Below are positions 12,291 through 23,090 of a DNA stretch of 64,000 nucleotides, piece by piece. Position 1 is the stretch's first letter, and each line of letters starts with the position of its first letter. The stretch covers positions 930,001 to 994,000 of the forward strand of contig JALGAS010000010.1 of the NCBI GenBank assembly GCA_023078685.1. Reading direction: 5' to 3'. Made by a program: the position numbers and the translations under genes. The stretch comes from Neopestalotiopsis rosae (taxonomy: Eukaryota; Ascomycota; Sordariomycetes; Amphisphaeriales; Sporocadaceae). The notes under the pieces were generated by a model, which saw nothing but the letters and a program-made list of their open reading frames with translations, had not been told where the DNA came from and did not search any database.

Positions 12291-13275
12291 GCATATCCTT
12301 CTTGGTGCTCCTCTCGCCATATAACTCCCCTTATACTTTCCCTCTTCTTCCTCTCGTTTCGACTTTGGACTACTCCCTGCCATGGGACGCTCAACGGAAA
12401 ATTCGAATTCGGGATCCTACTCTCACTCATTCTACTTGGAAAAACCTTACGTTGACGGATAAACTCCAGGACCATATCAGATTGCCTTGTCTTATGACTG
12501 GCCCCCATCGGTGTGCTTGTGTTTTTGGTCCTCGCGTTCATCTTGAGTCCTGACGCACGGTAGACTTCACGACATTGGGAGGTGTTTTTGGCGTTTACAT
12601 CACGTTCTTCCAAGGGCCTCATCTTGCATTTAAGAAAGACATCATACTAGTGATACCTCGCAGCGGATTTTCTAGAACCGCTGCAACTTGCATTGGATTT
12701 ATTTCATTCTCCCAGATTGCATATATAGCGCTGCATATGGGTGCAAACATGTGCATCTACAAAGATATATATTTCAGAAAAAGATCGTTCTTCTCAAACA
12801 CCCAAACGGTGAAAGCTCATTCTTACGCGCCCTATCCCCTGGACATTAATAAGGCAATTCACAACCTAACTTTCCCTTGTGCTTTCCGAACTGTGAAAGA
12901 TCGACATAACGGATCAAACATGACCGGTGACGATGGTAATTAGATAGACAGCTTCGGTTAGTACACTCACCAGATTTGGTATGTTCTGCTTCGCGTATTA
13001 GTTCAGTCTAGATTAAGAAAAAGTGACCAACGAACTAGATACCTCAGGATTTGAACCATGGACGGCAAATGGTAAGTGCATCCTTCACAAGAGATTTTCA
13101 CAGCACAAGTAGGGGCAAGCGTCGGAGTACACGGACGAATAGGAACTACAGAACAAATGCACCACCGATACGGTAGCTACAATTGCTCATGGCCGAACGA
13201 AACTGCTAGAAAATCCCTCATAAGGTTCATACATGCAGCATCATTGACAGAAGCTTCTGTATGTTCCAGCTAGGA
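12291..13275. other. convergent intergenic spacer
   Basis: This lies between two genes that face each other. Short ORFs only (for example 12575-12943), AT-rich, no domain seen. It probably holds both 3' untranslated regions. Confidence 0.55.
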
Positions 13276-15232
13276 CTATCGAATGCTGGGTACCTGCGAT
13301 GGACTTGGCAAAGTGATGCTGCAAGAGCTTGAAAATATTTCACTCAGGAAACTCATCGAGGAGGGATTAGAACCGTACTGGGAATAAGTCATGCTCGGAG
13401 TAGAGCGCACGGTACTAGACCTGTAAGATCCTCTCGCTCGATGGGATGCCATTGCCGTGGAAGCGTCCCTGAGCCTGCCATAGGAAGAATCGGAGGAGGC
13501 GAGAGACGGAGCCATGGTTGGCGCACAGTACGAATATATCGGCTTGGCCATTGGAACAAACTCATGGATCGGAGTAAGTTCATAAATTGGAGCCGGTACC
13601 GGTCCAAGAATCGGGGCCAGTTCGTGAGGGTGACGGTGTCTACTGATATTCAGGACGGGCTGTTGGGGTATCTCGACTCTCTCGTAGAGAGCCTGGATAT
13701 ACAGCGTAATTGCATCGTCGCTCTGATAGAACTCTTGGGACTTTGTCGATCGAGTAAGGTCAATGACCTCGGCACATATATCGAGGTGCTCCGCGAGAGA
13801 TACTCCAAAGTCATCCTGTTCTGTTGTCCAATCCGGGGATATTGGAGCTCCTGAATCACCCTCATGCCACATTCGCCATAAATTGACAAAGGTGCCCTTT
13901 TGATACGAAGTATTTGTGCTGCATAGAATTGAAGACTCAACATGAGCACTGGCCTGTTGACACCAGTGTAGACTCTCTTTCAGATCTTGCAAAAGGTAAG
14001 CCGATCGTGACACGTGATCGTCATGTTGCATCGAAAAGAAATTCATGAAGTCTGTATGGCTGATCGACGATTTGTCCTGGGGATTGGAGGGCGATGAAAA
14101 TTGCAATCGTTTGTAATAAACATAGGCGAGTAGATAAAGCGAGACAGAACTCGAAGGATCTCGTTCACTCTTCACTGCCTCCGCGAAGGATTGTGCTAAT
14201 GACATATGGGCAGACGTTTTGTGAACTTCTAGCAATCCCAGTTGTGAAGACAGCTTAGCCGAAAGAATATGGGATAAAAACTGCTCAACCAATGACTGCG
14301 TTCGCCGATGGGGTTGATGTAGGACTGCTGACAACATGTTCCGCACAAATGTGCACTCTTCTCTTGATCGTGCTGCCCTCGCACTCAATATGAGAGACGT
14401 CGTACAGTAATTGTTGAAAAAGGCGCCGCGAGACTGTTCGCTTGATATGAGGGTAGAATATAGACTAGCAGCTTCTGAGAATTCTTTCATAACGAAGAGA
14501 TAGCCGGCGGCGACCCTCAAGCAATTTTCAGTCTCGATCGATGAGCTTGAACCTCGGCCAGGCTTGACTGACTCTGCTATCCTCAGGCATGACTCAATGT
14601 TGAGGCTTTGGGAAAGAGGCTGTCCCGGAGTGTTTGGCTGTGTCACAGTTGACTGCACAGTAGGCTCGGACAAGTCTCCTTCTTGCCGAATATGCAGAAT
14701 ATCCAACTCCTGGTGTTGCCTTGGATTTTCAGGCGAAGCGTCGTCATCAGTAACGGTGAGAGCTGAAGAGCCACTCCTCTGCCTGGATATCGCAGGATCG
14801 AATCCCGTAATTACAGAGGTTTCGCCTTGGTGGAGTGACAGTTGCTGGTCGTCCATTTTGAGCCTCTTGACAAACGGCCTCTCTTCTCGATCGCATATGG
14901 GTAATAGGTTAAGGTCCATCTCCACGACGTGGAAACTAGTCCTCTTGGTTTTGTACTTTTTAACCCCCCATCGCTCTAGACGGGCTGTGTATTGTCGTGG
15001 GCTAAAAGGTGCGCATTAGGCTTGTCGGTACGTACGGGAGCCTTGCGAGGGGAACATACGTTGCTTCGAACCCATGAATGCGTTTCATTTCTGCTGCCAA
15101 TTCCTCCAGCGTCATGGAAGGGTACATTCTCCGAATCTCTGGCTCGTGTTGCTCCCAGATTTTGTCTGAGATCTGTCTGGCCTTTGCCCTCTTTGGGCCA
15201 CTGGCCCATTTCACTTCCACATCCGCGGGCAT
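13276..15232 (-). CDS. Clr5-domain protein
   Basis: Exon 1 runs 15232-15060 and exon 2 15001-13276, separated by a 58-nt intron (GTATGT...TTTTAG on the minus strand) and joined in phase 2, giving 632 aa. The intron cuts the Clr5 domain. Exon 1 supplies W-E-x-H-x-x-x-I-x-x-x-Y and GFEAT; exon 2 supplies P-R-Q-Y-x-x-R-L-x-x-W-G-V-K-K, so the spliced product restores the full motif at residues about 20-75. Clr5 domains are fungal N-terminal modules named after an S. pombe silencing factor and occur in many Pezizomycotina proteins. The middle (about residues 190-330) is helical with TPR-like A-A-x-x-Y periodicity (inferred), and the last 120 residues are Pro/Ser-rich and disordered. It is probably nuclear; the role is unknown. 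Confidence 0.8.
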
Positions 15233-16452
15233 GATGGTGCTATATTATCGCTCTAGATTCGGCCGTTCGTTGAAGTACCCGAAAATAGCTGTAGTAAGCT
15301 TCTAACCTATAGGCTTGTGCGCATGGAACCTTTCAGGAAGCGGCTGCTGAACTACACTGTCCTGAAATTGAAGGCGAAAAAAAAGGCATGCATAGCATTT
15401 GAGCCTTGAAATGCTGTCGAGGTGATCGGAACCTGTATATAAGTAATATGACAATCAGACTTGATTTCACTTGGAAGTTCGAGGGGGCTAGTTATCAGGC
15501 TGGGCGCCATGCAGGCGCTGCATGTATGCTATGTGAAATTCCAATGACCATTCTCGGACTAGCGTTGGATGGACCAAATGCCAAGTCTAGCACATGACGC
15601 GGTCTGTTCCCTTCTGCTGGGGAAATGGATAAGGCCACCAAGGTGGGATTAATGCTAGAGCTCGCTGAGCAGTTCGGGGAAGTCTGCTCATCTCTTGTAG
15701 CCATCTATAGAATTTCTTTAATGTGTCCCTTGATGCTGTTGCCTTTCCGGTATTGAAGAACGATAAAGGAGCGAATGAGGGAACACCAACATTTTTTACT
15801 AATGGAATTGATGCGGCTAATCCAGGCGCGTGGTCAATTTTTGGCTGCTTTCGCTGTCATCTATTGCCAAAGGTTTGGGCATCCGCCAAAGCTGCAATAT
15901 TGTACTGTGATCGATGGATCTTCGAACTATACTAAGCCAAATACGGTCTTTGGGATTTCCAATGTTTCCCTATTGCGAGGCACGTTAGTATGCTGGCCCG
16001 TCATCGATCATTTGACTATACAATGTTCTTGAAAATATACCACCAACTTGTTGCCAAGCCATGCTACGTCTCTTATTCGCCACATTATCAGAATTGGCTT
16101 CTGAAACTTAGTGCCCGTAAGTCAATGTCCGACAGCTACGAAAGTCTAGCCACGGCACTGACAAGCGGTGTCGAATTGCTTGTGTCGAATCATGAAGTAC
16201 ATTACGACCCGCCTGATCCACATGCTTTTTACAAATACCTCTTTGGGTCATTGTAAATGCAACCAACCGAGGCAATTGGCGCTTTTGACAAGTTATGATC
16301 ATGACTTACTATAGGAACGAGGAAAGAGATGCGCCCGGGACGCCATGACATACACAGACCCAGGTTGCCTTCCTTTTACCTGCTTCAAGGCTGGAGCCTT
16401 TGGCGTGCTGGAATGAACGGCCAATTCAAGTACTGAGGTTCGTTGACAGATC
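15233..16452. other. gene-poor entry into the orphan-gene island
   Basis: Several overlapping short ORFs (for example 15775-16032, 15990-16256) have protein-like composition, but no frame joins them through good splice sites and no family is recognised. They may be remnants of a decayed gene. Confidence 0.4.
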
Positions 16453-16459
16453 TATAAAT
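16453..16459 (+). promoter_or_regulatory. TATA box of family copy A
   Basis: TATAAAT, 181 bp upstream of the ATG at 16634. Copies B and C have TATAAAA at 177 and 178 bp, so position and sequence are shared across the family. Confidence 0.55.
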
Positions 16460-16633
16460 GTTCGGGTTTGGACACCGTCAAGATTGTGGAGGCGTTATCT
16501 TGAGGCAGCCTGTCTTCTAAATCAATCTCCATCTATTCCTGAACATCGCGACACTATTGTGGAACTGTGTCAAAACACCAGAATTACTTATATGTATGGT
16601 GTCATATCAGGCGCTTCATAACCAGCCAGTATC

Positions 16634-17013
16634 ATGTCGAAGAAAAACAACAATAAACCTTCTCGCCGAGCTCATCGTGGTCATCTTGATCATGATCTTG
16701 CTTACATAGGTTCTTGGCCCAAAGACACAAGCTGCGGGCCTGAAGTAAGTAGTTAGTTGCCCGATAGTTACACGAGAACACTGGTTACTCACGTTGACAG
16801 AAGCAGGATTCTTCACTAGCAGTGACAGACATTATCGAGCTGCCACAAGTCCTTAACATGCCAGCATCAAAAGAAATACCACGCTCAGGCATTCCGGCAA
16901 CGCCTTTGAGTCAGAACTACCAGATGGAACAGTGGGAGAAAGAGACTCGGAAGGAGAGTTTTTGGACTCTAGCACAAACCACCACTGTCACAACTCAAAG
17001 GCACAGACCGTGA
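16634..17013 (+). CDS. orphan small-protein family, copy A (GSW/WxxET family)
   Basis: Exon 1 16634-16744 and exon 2 16801-17013 join in phase 0 across a 56-nt intron (GTAAGT...GACAG) to give 107 aa. Exon 1 ends with the family motif HDLAYIGSW plus nine residues. Exon 2 has a variable Ser/Pro-rich half and then the conserved QMEQWEKET...ESFWT. No signal peptide or membrane segment is evident; the C-terminal motif could form an amphipathic helix with spaced tryptophans. I recognise no known domain. The gene model rests on the same exon structure, intron phase and motifs recurring in copies B and C, and on a TATA box at matching distance. A minus-strand orphan gene (17183-17713) lies tail to tail with it. 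Function unknown. Confidence 0.72.
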
Positions 17014-17182
17014 GCAGTCAAGAATTGGTACAACTACAATATTCCTGTCAAGGCCATCAGAGCGAGACGCGACGAATACTGACCATGATGCAGTCATCAC
17101 CAGCTATGTTCCATGTTCCCTTCCACTGCTTCGGCGATGTCATGCACAGACGTGCTATCACACAAGGTCTCTCAAGTTCGCG

Positions 17183-17713
17183 TCAAGAAGCCCAGTCTCG
17201 CTCCTGCTGAACCATCAAAGTGGCGCTTGGCGCCCCGTTGAATGCGAAGCCCCGCTGAAGCCCCCAGAAGATGAACCAGAGGACTTTGAAGACGATTCCA
17301 GGGTCGGTGTGAACGTTTTCTCTTCCGAGTACCTTTTCAAACTCTCCACCTAGACCAGCAGAAGCGAGGGTTCGGATGATATCATTAAAATCCTGTTCGC
17401 GTCTCCTAGGGTTCGGGAGATCTGAGGTCAAATCTTTTGCACCACGCTCGTCAGACTGTTGCATGAAAATTGCTACATCTGCATCTCTGCTATCTTTGCT
17501 TTGGATGTTGATATTTGTTGCTTCAGTCAAATGGCTCACCATTGCGATAGTTAATGCTTTTCTCATGCTGTATTTCCGAAGGTCGCACTACTCAAATCTC
17601 GTTGTTTTCTGGATACCTCTCACGTAGTTTGTCACCTGCTCAACTATGTACTGTTCATCTCTCGGATTTTCCGTCCGCATCCTTTCATAGATCGTCTGAG
17701 GCTGAGGTGGCAT
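17183..17713 (-). CDS. orphan protein with C-terminal hydrophobic helix, partner of copy A
   Basis: Tentative three-exon model: 17713-17624, 17567-17540 and 17472-17183, with GTGAGA and GTGAGC donors and CAG/TAG acceptors, giving 135 aa. The last exon is the best supported part: an open frame with a charged stretch, D-F-x-D-I-I-R-T-L-A, then T-D-P followed by a hydrophobic segment (GIVFKVLWFIFWGL, about 25 residues before a short tail). The order D-x-x..L-A..L-G..D-P..hydrophobic helix recurs in the minus-strand ORF beside copy B, so a second paired family is suspected. An alternative is an unspliced ORF from an ATG at 17566. It converges on copy A with 169 bp between stops. Function unknown. 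Confidence 0.42.
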
Positions 17714-18473
17714 TGATGCTGATTAATTCTTCCCACGAAAGCGCTCGTCCGGCATGCACCTTCCAGTCCTAATGTGGCGTGCTGTGTGTGTTTTGATACC
17801 ACGGTCTGCAGTTCAGCTTGAGTATGGAATGCTACATCAGTATAGTATGCTAGCAACTCCTTTCGCAGCAAGACCCTTTCCACCATTTTGAAATGTCCAG
17901 CGGAGCAAGAAAAAGTGCGAGGTGATGATATAGGTTGAAGTAATTGACTTATGTTATTATTGATTCATAGGGTCGATGTTGGTAAGCCACTGGATGTATA
18001 CTCAAGTTGGTCTGTGCCCCCGAGGACTAGTCGGCCTCCGGCACTTCTAGGGACCAAGGCCTATCTTTCCCACCTTTGCATAACATCAGATCACAATCTC
18101 AGCCGTACCATCAGCATAAGCTGGTAGGAATGTTCTTTTCGGTGTGTTGGCCTTTATCCCACGTACACGTACTTGCGGCTCTCCCATTCCGCCCGCGGTC
18201 CAGCGGGTCTTGCGCCGACCTGTATTAGACTGCTAATTACTGAATCCGGTAAGTATACCATAGTCGGTATGGCGACCCCCAAAATGATTGGCTGTCAAAT
18301 CTCACAGAACGCATCTAATCATGCAAACAAGGAATCTTGTCCTACAAGAGAAGAGCAGCTCTGGTATGATAATGCTTCCGCGCCACAAGACAACACCTTG
18401 ACCGGGCCTCCGAGATAGATGAACATGAAGAATTGTGCCTTTCGATCGCTAATAGTTCAAATTGCCTTGCGCA
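17714..18473. other. spacer upstream of family copy B
   Basis: No convincing gene. The short ORF at 17644-17886 (-) overlaps exon 1 of the preceding orphan in another frame; 18173-18418 (+) has no recognisable features. Confidence 0.4.
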
Positions 18474-18480
18474 TATAAAA
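18474..18480 (+). promoter_or_regulatory. TATA box of family copy B
   Basis: TATAAAA in GCGCATATAAAATC, 177 bp upstream of the ATG at 18651, nearly the same spacing as copies A and C. Confidence 0.6.
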
Positions 18481-18650
18481 TCTCGATTCCCATCTCAATC
18501 TAAGATTTGGAGGCCGCGTTTGAAACATGCTGAATTGACAGACCAAGCAATTTAATCAACTTTTATAGCAAAAAGACCCCTTAAACACTGACTCAACCAT
18601 TCATATACGTTGCTAGCCTAACTGAACCAGAAACTTCCCAGTTTGTCATT

Positions 18651-19012
18651 ATGTCAGACAAAATCGGCGACACGCTCTCAACCCAAGTCTTCCACGGTGA
18701 TTTTGAACATAACATTGCGCATATCGGTTCGTGGATCAGCAATGGATCCAATGTAAGTAGTTGGCTACCATGACTCACCATATCGTAAGTAGCCAGCAAC
18801 TTATGTTGTCACAGAAGAACAGTCCTACCCCTACAACAGGAGATCTGGTCGAGGGGCCTCGGCAGTTCAATCCATCGGCGTTCTTGGTAGGAGTGAAGCA
18901 AGAGATTGCGCCGAGAACGCCCTGCCAATCTGATCAAATGAGTCGTTGGGAAAAGGAAACCATTAGGGAAAGCCCTTGGACTTCCTTACATAATTCTCCA
19001 AACCAGAACTAG
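18651..19012 (+). CDS. orphan small-protein family, copy B
   Basis: Exon 1 18651-18752 (34 codons) and exon 2 18815-19012 join in phase 0 across a 62-nt intron (GTAAGT donor, GTCACAG acceptor), giving 99 aa. Exon 1 carries EHNIAHIGSW followed by ten residues, and exon 2 ends with QMSRWEKETIRESPWT plus a short polar tail. The variable middle is Pro/Thr-rich. Sequence between the two motifs is almost unconserved with copies A and C, so the motifs are probably the functional parts and the duplication is old or fast-evolving. The 3' end overlaps the minus-strand ORF 18986-19165 tail to tail by 27 nt. No signal peptide is seen. Function unknown. Confidence 0.73.
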
Positions 19013-19165
19013 GGTGAGGAGCGTGAGCACATAGTAAGCCGGGTCAATTTCGCCTCCATCTCCTTCCTCAATGCCAAGAGCAAAGCTACCTAGGTAGTCA
19101 ACTAGGCTGATACCAGCCAGATTCTTCAGGTCAACGTCAATTTCTGAAGTTTGGTCTCGTCGCAT
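18986..19165 (-). CDS. small orphan protein with C-terminal membrane helix, partner of copy B
   Basis: A 59-aa frame from the ATG at 19165 (an upstream exon is possible). It reads basic start, DVDLKNLAGISL, a Gly/Asp/Glu loop, then I-D-P and a hydrophobic segment AYYVLTLLTLVLVW ending in two or three residues, like a tail-anchored helix. The layout resembles the minus-strand gene next to copy A (L-A..L-G..D-P..helix). It overlaps the end of copy B by 27 nt on the opposite strand. I recognise no family; the ORF is short enough that coding status is uncertain. Confidence 0.38.
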   Translation of the reverse strand: MRRDQTSEIDVDLKNLAGISLVDYLGSFALGIEEGDGGEIDPAYYVLTLLTLVLVWRIM

Positions 19166-20864
19166 ACTCTCCGTCGGACGGATGAATCGTGGCAAGCATC
19201 AATACACTCTCCGCACATCGCAGAACTGCAGATACCTTCTTTCGCTCCACCACGCCCTGGTTTCCTTGCGGATCACAGTCTCACAGCCTTATCATTCTCT
19301 TTCCTTTCGCCAGTCCTTTGTTTTACATTCTTTTCTTTCCTCATCTATATATACATATATACATTTTCGCAATAAAGAAAATTCATTTGAGAGGATAGAG
19401 AGAAAGGGCGGGGTCTTGATTCGACTTAGTCTCCCAGGGTGGAAAGATGCTGAACCAAGGTGATTTCATCTCACTTGCAACAGGCATTCAGAAGCCAACC
19501 CCCCAATGAAGGGAAATGACGATAACAACGCATTTCGGGAATCCGGGGTGCGGTGAAGGCAAGATTGTGTGAACATGGTGTTAATTGTGCTTTCTCGAAA
19601 GTTCAGCAAACCAGGAGACATACATTGTCGTCGAATAATACGATAGGACAAGTAGAGGGAATTCGCAGCCCCACAAATTATAGCAAACAGACTCATGTTT
19701 AAGAGCAACTTTTACTCATACAACTACCCGACTTAGATGTCTGACTCATTTGTTCAATTTGAGAAGATGTACAATCAAGAGCGCAATATTTTTAGATACG
19801 TTTCCAGAATCAAGTATATTGAAGAGCTGTCACTGTGGTGAACACTTCTCAAACACGAAGTGGCCTTTTGATAACAAAGTGTGCGCTTGATCAGCCTGAG
19901 GATTGTGCAGGTGGATCTTAAGTTTAAGAATGGACCATGTTTCGTGCACTGCGCTCCAAGCTACCGTCCCCAGGTTGAGCGTCAAATAGACGTTATGGAT
20001 CGTTGTTAGTGGTATAAGATCCAAAGTATTTGATTTATGTACTTGATCTATGCGTGTCCTGAAGATTCCGTTTGATGCTGAATCCTCCGGGTACGGGCGC
20101 AATTTGAACGAAAGTGCAGCCAATTTGCGAGTACGGTCCGACAATTACCGAAACATAGATACAATTAGGTGACTCGTGACTCGTATGGCACCTGTTCATG
20201 AAGCATCATCTCTGGGAAATCTTTGAAGAGATATAACGAGATAAGTCTTCAAATGAAGAGCTGAAATTCCGGGAAAAGAATAGTGGTCGATGGGGTTGGC
20301 AGGGACGGTTTGCTGCTGGACATCTAACTTTCGCACATCGGCAAAACGCGGAGGATAATGTTCGCATTCAGCTCTTACTTGAATGTGATGCCCCGCTGGT
20401 CGATTTTGTAGGGTTGAGACTGGGAAAAAAAAAGCTATCAATCGCTCAGAGATAGTGTCAAGAGAGCTCAAATATCATGGTCTCGAACAAGTACTAAGAC
20501 CTGGTTACCTCATTTTTAAAACAATCTAAGGATAAAGTCATGATATTTTGCGCTCGAATTCATTTCAGAATGATTCTAAGCTACGTTGACTTGCAGCTTT
20601 TGAAAAGCGTTGGGCAAGTTCCAATGCCTCGTGGGCAGTTGTCGTGTTCGGCCGCACACCTCTCGGCACAATGCATCGGAATTCGCTCCAGGTCGCATTT
20701 ATTCACCGAAGGATTTGAATTCTTCTTGACGAATCGAAGTGCGACACGTTCCGTTCCATGTAGGGAATTTATGTTATCCGGTGGTACACTCTCACGTCGA
20801 TCAACGCCCACCACTTCGGTAAGCCCTGGAAGATGGCCATGTCAGGCATGAACCGGCTTTCGTC
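19166..20864. other. spacer within the orphan island
   Basis: AT-rich, with a TA dinucleotide-rich patch (about 19345-19362). Minus-strand frames at 19830-20144 (no ATG) and 20196-20471 are open for about 90-100 codons but lack recognisable motifs. I see no further GSW-family copy. Confidence 0.4.
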
Positions 20865-20871
20865 TATAAAA
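20865..20871 (+). promoter_or_regulatory. TATA box of family copy C
   Basis: TATAAAA in CGTCTATAAAAGAGC, 178 bp upstream of the ATG at 21043. An upstream ATG at 20877 would lie at or just before the expected transcription start. Confidence 0.6.
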
Positions 20872-21042
20872 GAGCAATGTCCGCTGCGAAGCACCCGACA
20901 ATTTCGTTCTCCTTTGCTAAATTTTGTTGCATTCATTCCCTATTCCACATCTTCACCACCAAACACCGGCGATTGTGTTCGAGAGTGCCAAAACCTTTTG
21001 CGCGACATTGAAGAAAGGTTTTGCGCAACGACCTGCATCATT

Positions 21043-21425
21043 ATGGAAAATGTGAACAGTCCACTGAGACAGCAAACCCTTCAATGTCATATTAATGACC
21101 TTGCGTTTATCGGTTCGTGGACTAGGAATACATGCTTCACGAATGAGGTGAGTGGTCAGTTGGCAGAGAATTTGTCGATGCTCTTCGTTCGCTTATCAAT
21201 ATATCAAATAAGAGCACCGCCCCAATTATGGAAGATGCTGTCAAGATGACAGCGATTCCAAATGTACCGTCAGCAATGAGGATTTATCAATCAGATTTTG
21301 CGACAGAGATTTCGCATGAAAGTTACCAGATGGAGCGTTGGCAAACAGAAACTGCGAAAGAAAGTTCATGGACTTCTGCGCACGTTTCTTCCGAGAAGGT
21401 TGATAAGAGGAATGATAGTAGATAG
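21043..21425 (+). CDS. orphan small-protein family, copy C
   Basis: Exon 1 21043-21147 (35 codons) and exon 2 21213-21425 join in phase 0 across a 65-nt intron (GTGAGT donor, AAATAAG acceptor), giving 105 aa. Exon 1 has HINDLAFIGSW plus ten residues, and exon 2 has SYQMERWQTETAKESSWT and a polar, basic tail. Exon lengths, intron phase and both motifs match copies A and B. A near-duplicated TTTTGCGC motif sits in the leader at about 20997 and 21020. No membrane or export signal. Function unknown; the gene could also be read as a single ORF from the ATG at 21228, which would lose the GSW motif, so I prefer the spliced form. Confidence 0.73.
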
Positions 21426-22776
21426 TTGTAAACGAGGATGATCACAGAATTCCTGTACAGAAGTTTCGCTTGTGGAAAAGTTTAAGATGATACGGAATCG
21501 AGATATTGGTATTGCACTGCCGCTGCTATAAGTCTTGAACAAATGAGTGATATCCTACCCCGCTGTTTAACAGCTTGATTTTGAAATTCATACGAGCTAC
21601 AAAGTGTATCCGTCTTGTCTCAATTAAGAGAATGGGGACTTCAATGAAATCATATCATCGATGAACGTCTGTCTACAGATTCCCGAATGATCAGTTGACT
21701 GAAAGCATAGAGTCAGCCGAAGAGGTTGTTCTAGTATCCTGTGCGCTTATTCTTTTTGGTTCACCTCCAGCTCTAATCATCCGTATCGCATCCAGTTCAT
21801 CACTGCAAGATTTCAACGGCCCGTGGCCCGTGCGTCCGTACTTAGATAGTTCGTAGGAGGGTTGCACTGAAGGTTAGTCCTTCAGCGCAACAACAACGTA
21901 ATACACAGACCCTTACAAAGATCTTCTTCATTGTGCATTGATGAAATGCCCTCCAGAGAGCCAGTCTGCTCGAAAATTTAAGCTTTCAATATATTTGGCG
22001 GAGACGTATGATTTTGTTGAAATTGTACGTATTAGTGTACGTGAATGCGACTGAGGCTGTGAGCTGGTAATTCCACGCGCCCGGCATACGCGATTGAGAT
22101 AATCGCATGGATTTGGAACTTGTGGGTTGCTGGCTTCGCTCGACGCATCGATGTGCGATATTCCAGTATGTGAAGCTGGAAGCAAACCATGATTGGCGGG
22201 TCGTCTGTGACAGAGTTGAAGATTTGCTTTTGGCTCGGCTAGTGACATCCTTTCTTTCGGCCAGTAAGCATGATCTTCAAATCATTAACATCGCTTTAGG
22301 GCAACCCATTCCGCCAACGGTAATTATAGTATGTAGGGGGACTATACCAGATCGAGAATGAGCTCCAGCGAATTGCCCGGCTAGTCGACAGCAGTTAAGC
22401 TGAGGGACAATTTTCTGTCAAGTTCATAAAACGTGCTTTCAAAAGGTGACGATAGGGAACAAAAGCAATAATGACAGTATGATTATGAAGAGAGAAAGAG
22501 GAGGACGATTCTTGGTCTGATGCTACGGCTTCCTGGAGATGGACGGTTCTAACCTAAAAGAGACACACCACGGGGAACAGGATGGATCATGTTTATATAT
22601 GGAAAAGTTACGTGCTCCTCATGAAGCTATTTGCATAATTATATATTTGTCTGGAATTGCAGTCAACCCTGAGAAATCGTTTGGCAAGCGGAACTCTGTC
22701 ATTGGTTCCCCAGCCGAATATTTATCGCTCCTTGTCCCGATCCTGGCTCGATGCGGCCGTGGCGATAGTCCGCGGG
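21426..22776. other. spacer with decayed repeat
   Basis: No supported gene. It contains the left copy of a diverged direct repeat (about 22190-22390). The frames 21928-22248 (-) and 22539-22796 (+) have no recognisable motifs; the latter is antisense to copy D. Confidence 0.4.
22190..22390. repeat. diverged direct repeat, left copy
   Basis: This ~200-bp segment aligns by eye with 24530-24730, sharing blocks such as GGCTCGGCT-GTGACATCC, ACATCGCTT/GCATCGCTT and the CCAATTGCC/CGAATTGCCCGG end, in the same order and orientation. On the minus strand both copies can be read as related short peptides sharing A-G-x-x-x-G and P-x-A-M-L, but the left copy has no intact surrounding ORF. It indicates segmental duplication in the island. 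Confidence 0.5.
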
Positions 22777-23090
22777 CTATCTTTGAGGCTCTCTAGCTGC
22801 CACAGTACCTGACCGTGATCCTGATTGGTGTCTCTCGATTTCTACGTGAGGAGTTTTGTTTGGTGTCGATGCAGTGGGATACCTGGGTAGTTCGCTGGAG
22901 CTCTTTGAAAGTGAAGAGGTATCATGTGTCTATAGTACGGTGAGCCTTTGTGACCAGTTGCGAAGCTATCATGTAAGACATCATTTACCTGGTCACCATG
23001 AGTCGAGTCCCAGACCCACGAACCGACGTGAGCTAGGTCATGATCAATCCGGTCTCGTTTTGAGAGAGCATCTTTGGTGTTCTCTGACAT
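22777..23090 (-). pseudogene. orphan small-protein family, copy D, inverted and apparently decayed
   Basis: Exon 1 (23090-22989, exactly 34 codons, phase 0, GTAAAT donor) is a clear family member: DHDLAHVGSW plus nine residues. Splicing to 22902 gives an open frame of 41 more residues to a stop at 22777, 75 aa in all, but this frame lacks the C-terminal motif. A remnant of that motif (WQLESLKDSPRT) lies at 22802-22767 in another frame, with the second conserved Trp changed to Arg (CGG). I read this as a frameshifted pseudogene; an unseen splice could still rescue it. A TATATA lies near 23281-23286, about 190 bp upstream of the ATG. Confidence 0.6.

Noticed and set aside
16400..16621. 73-codon plus-strand ORF
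   Set aside because: Overlaps the TATA box and leader of family copy A; no partner exon.
22539..22796. 85-codon plus-strand ORF
   Set aside because: Partly antisense to family copy D and without motifs of its own.
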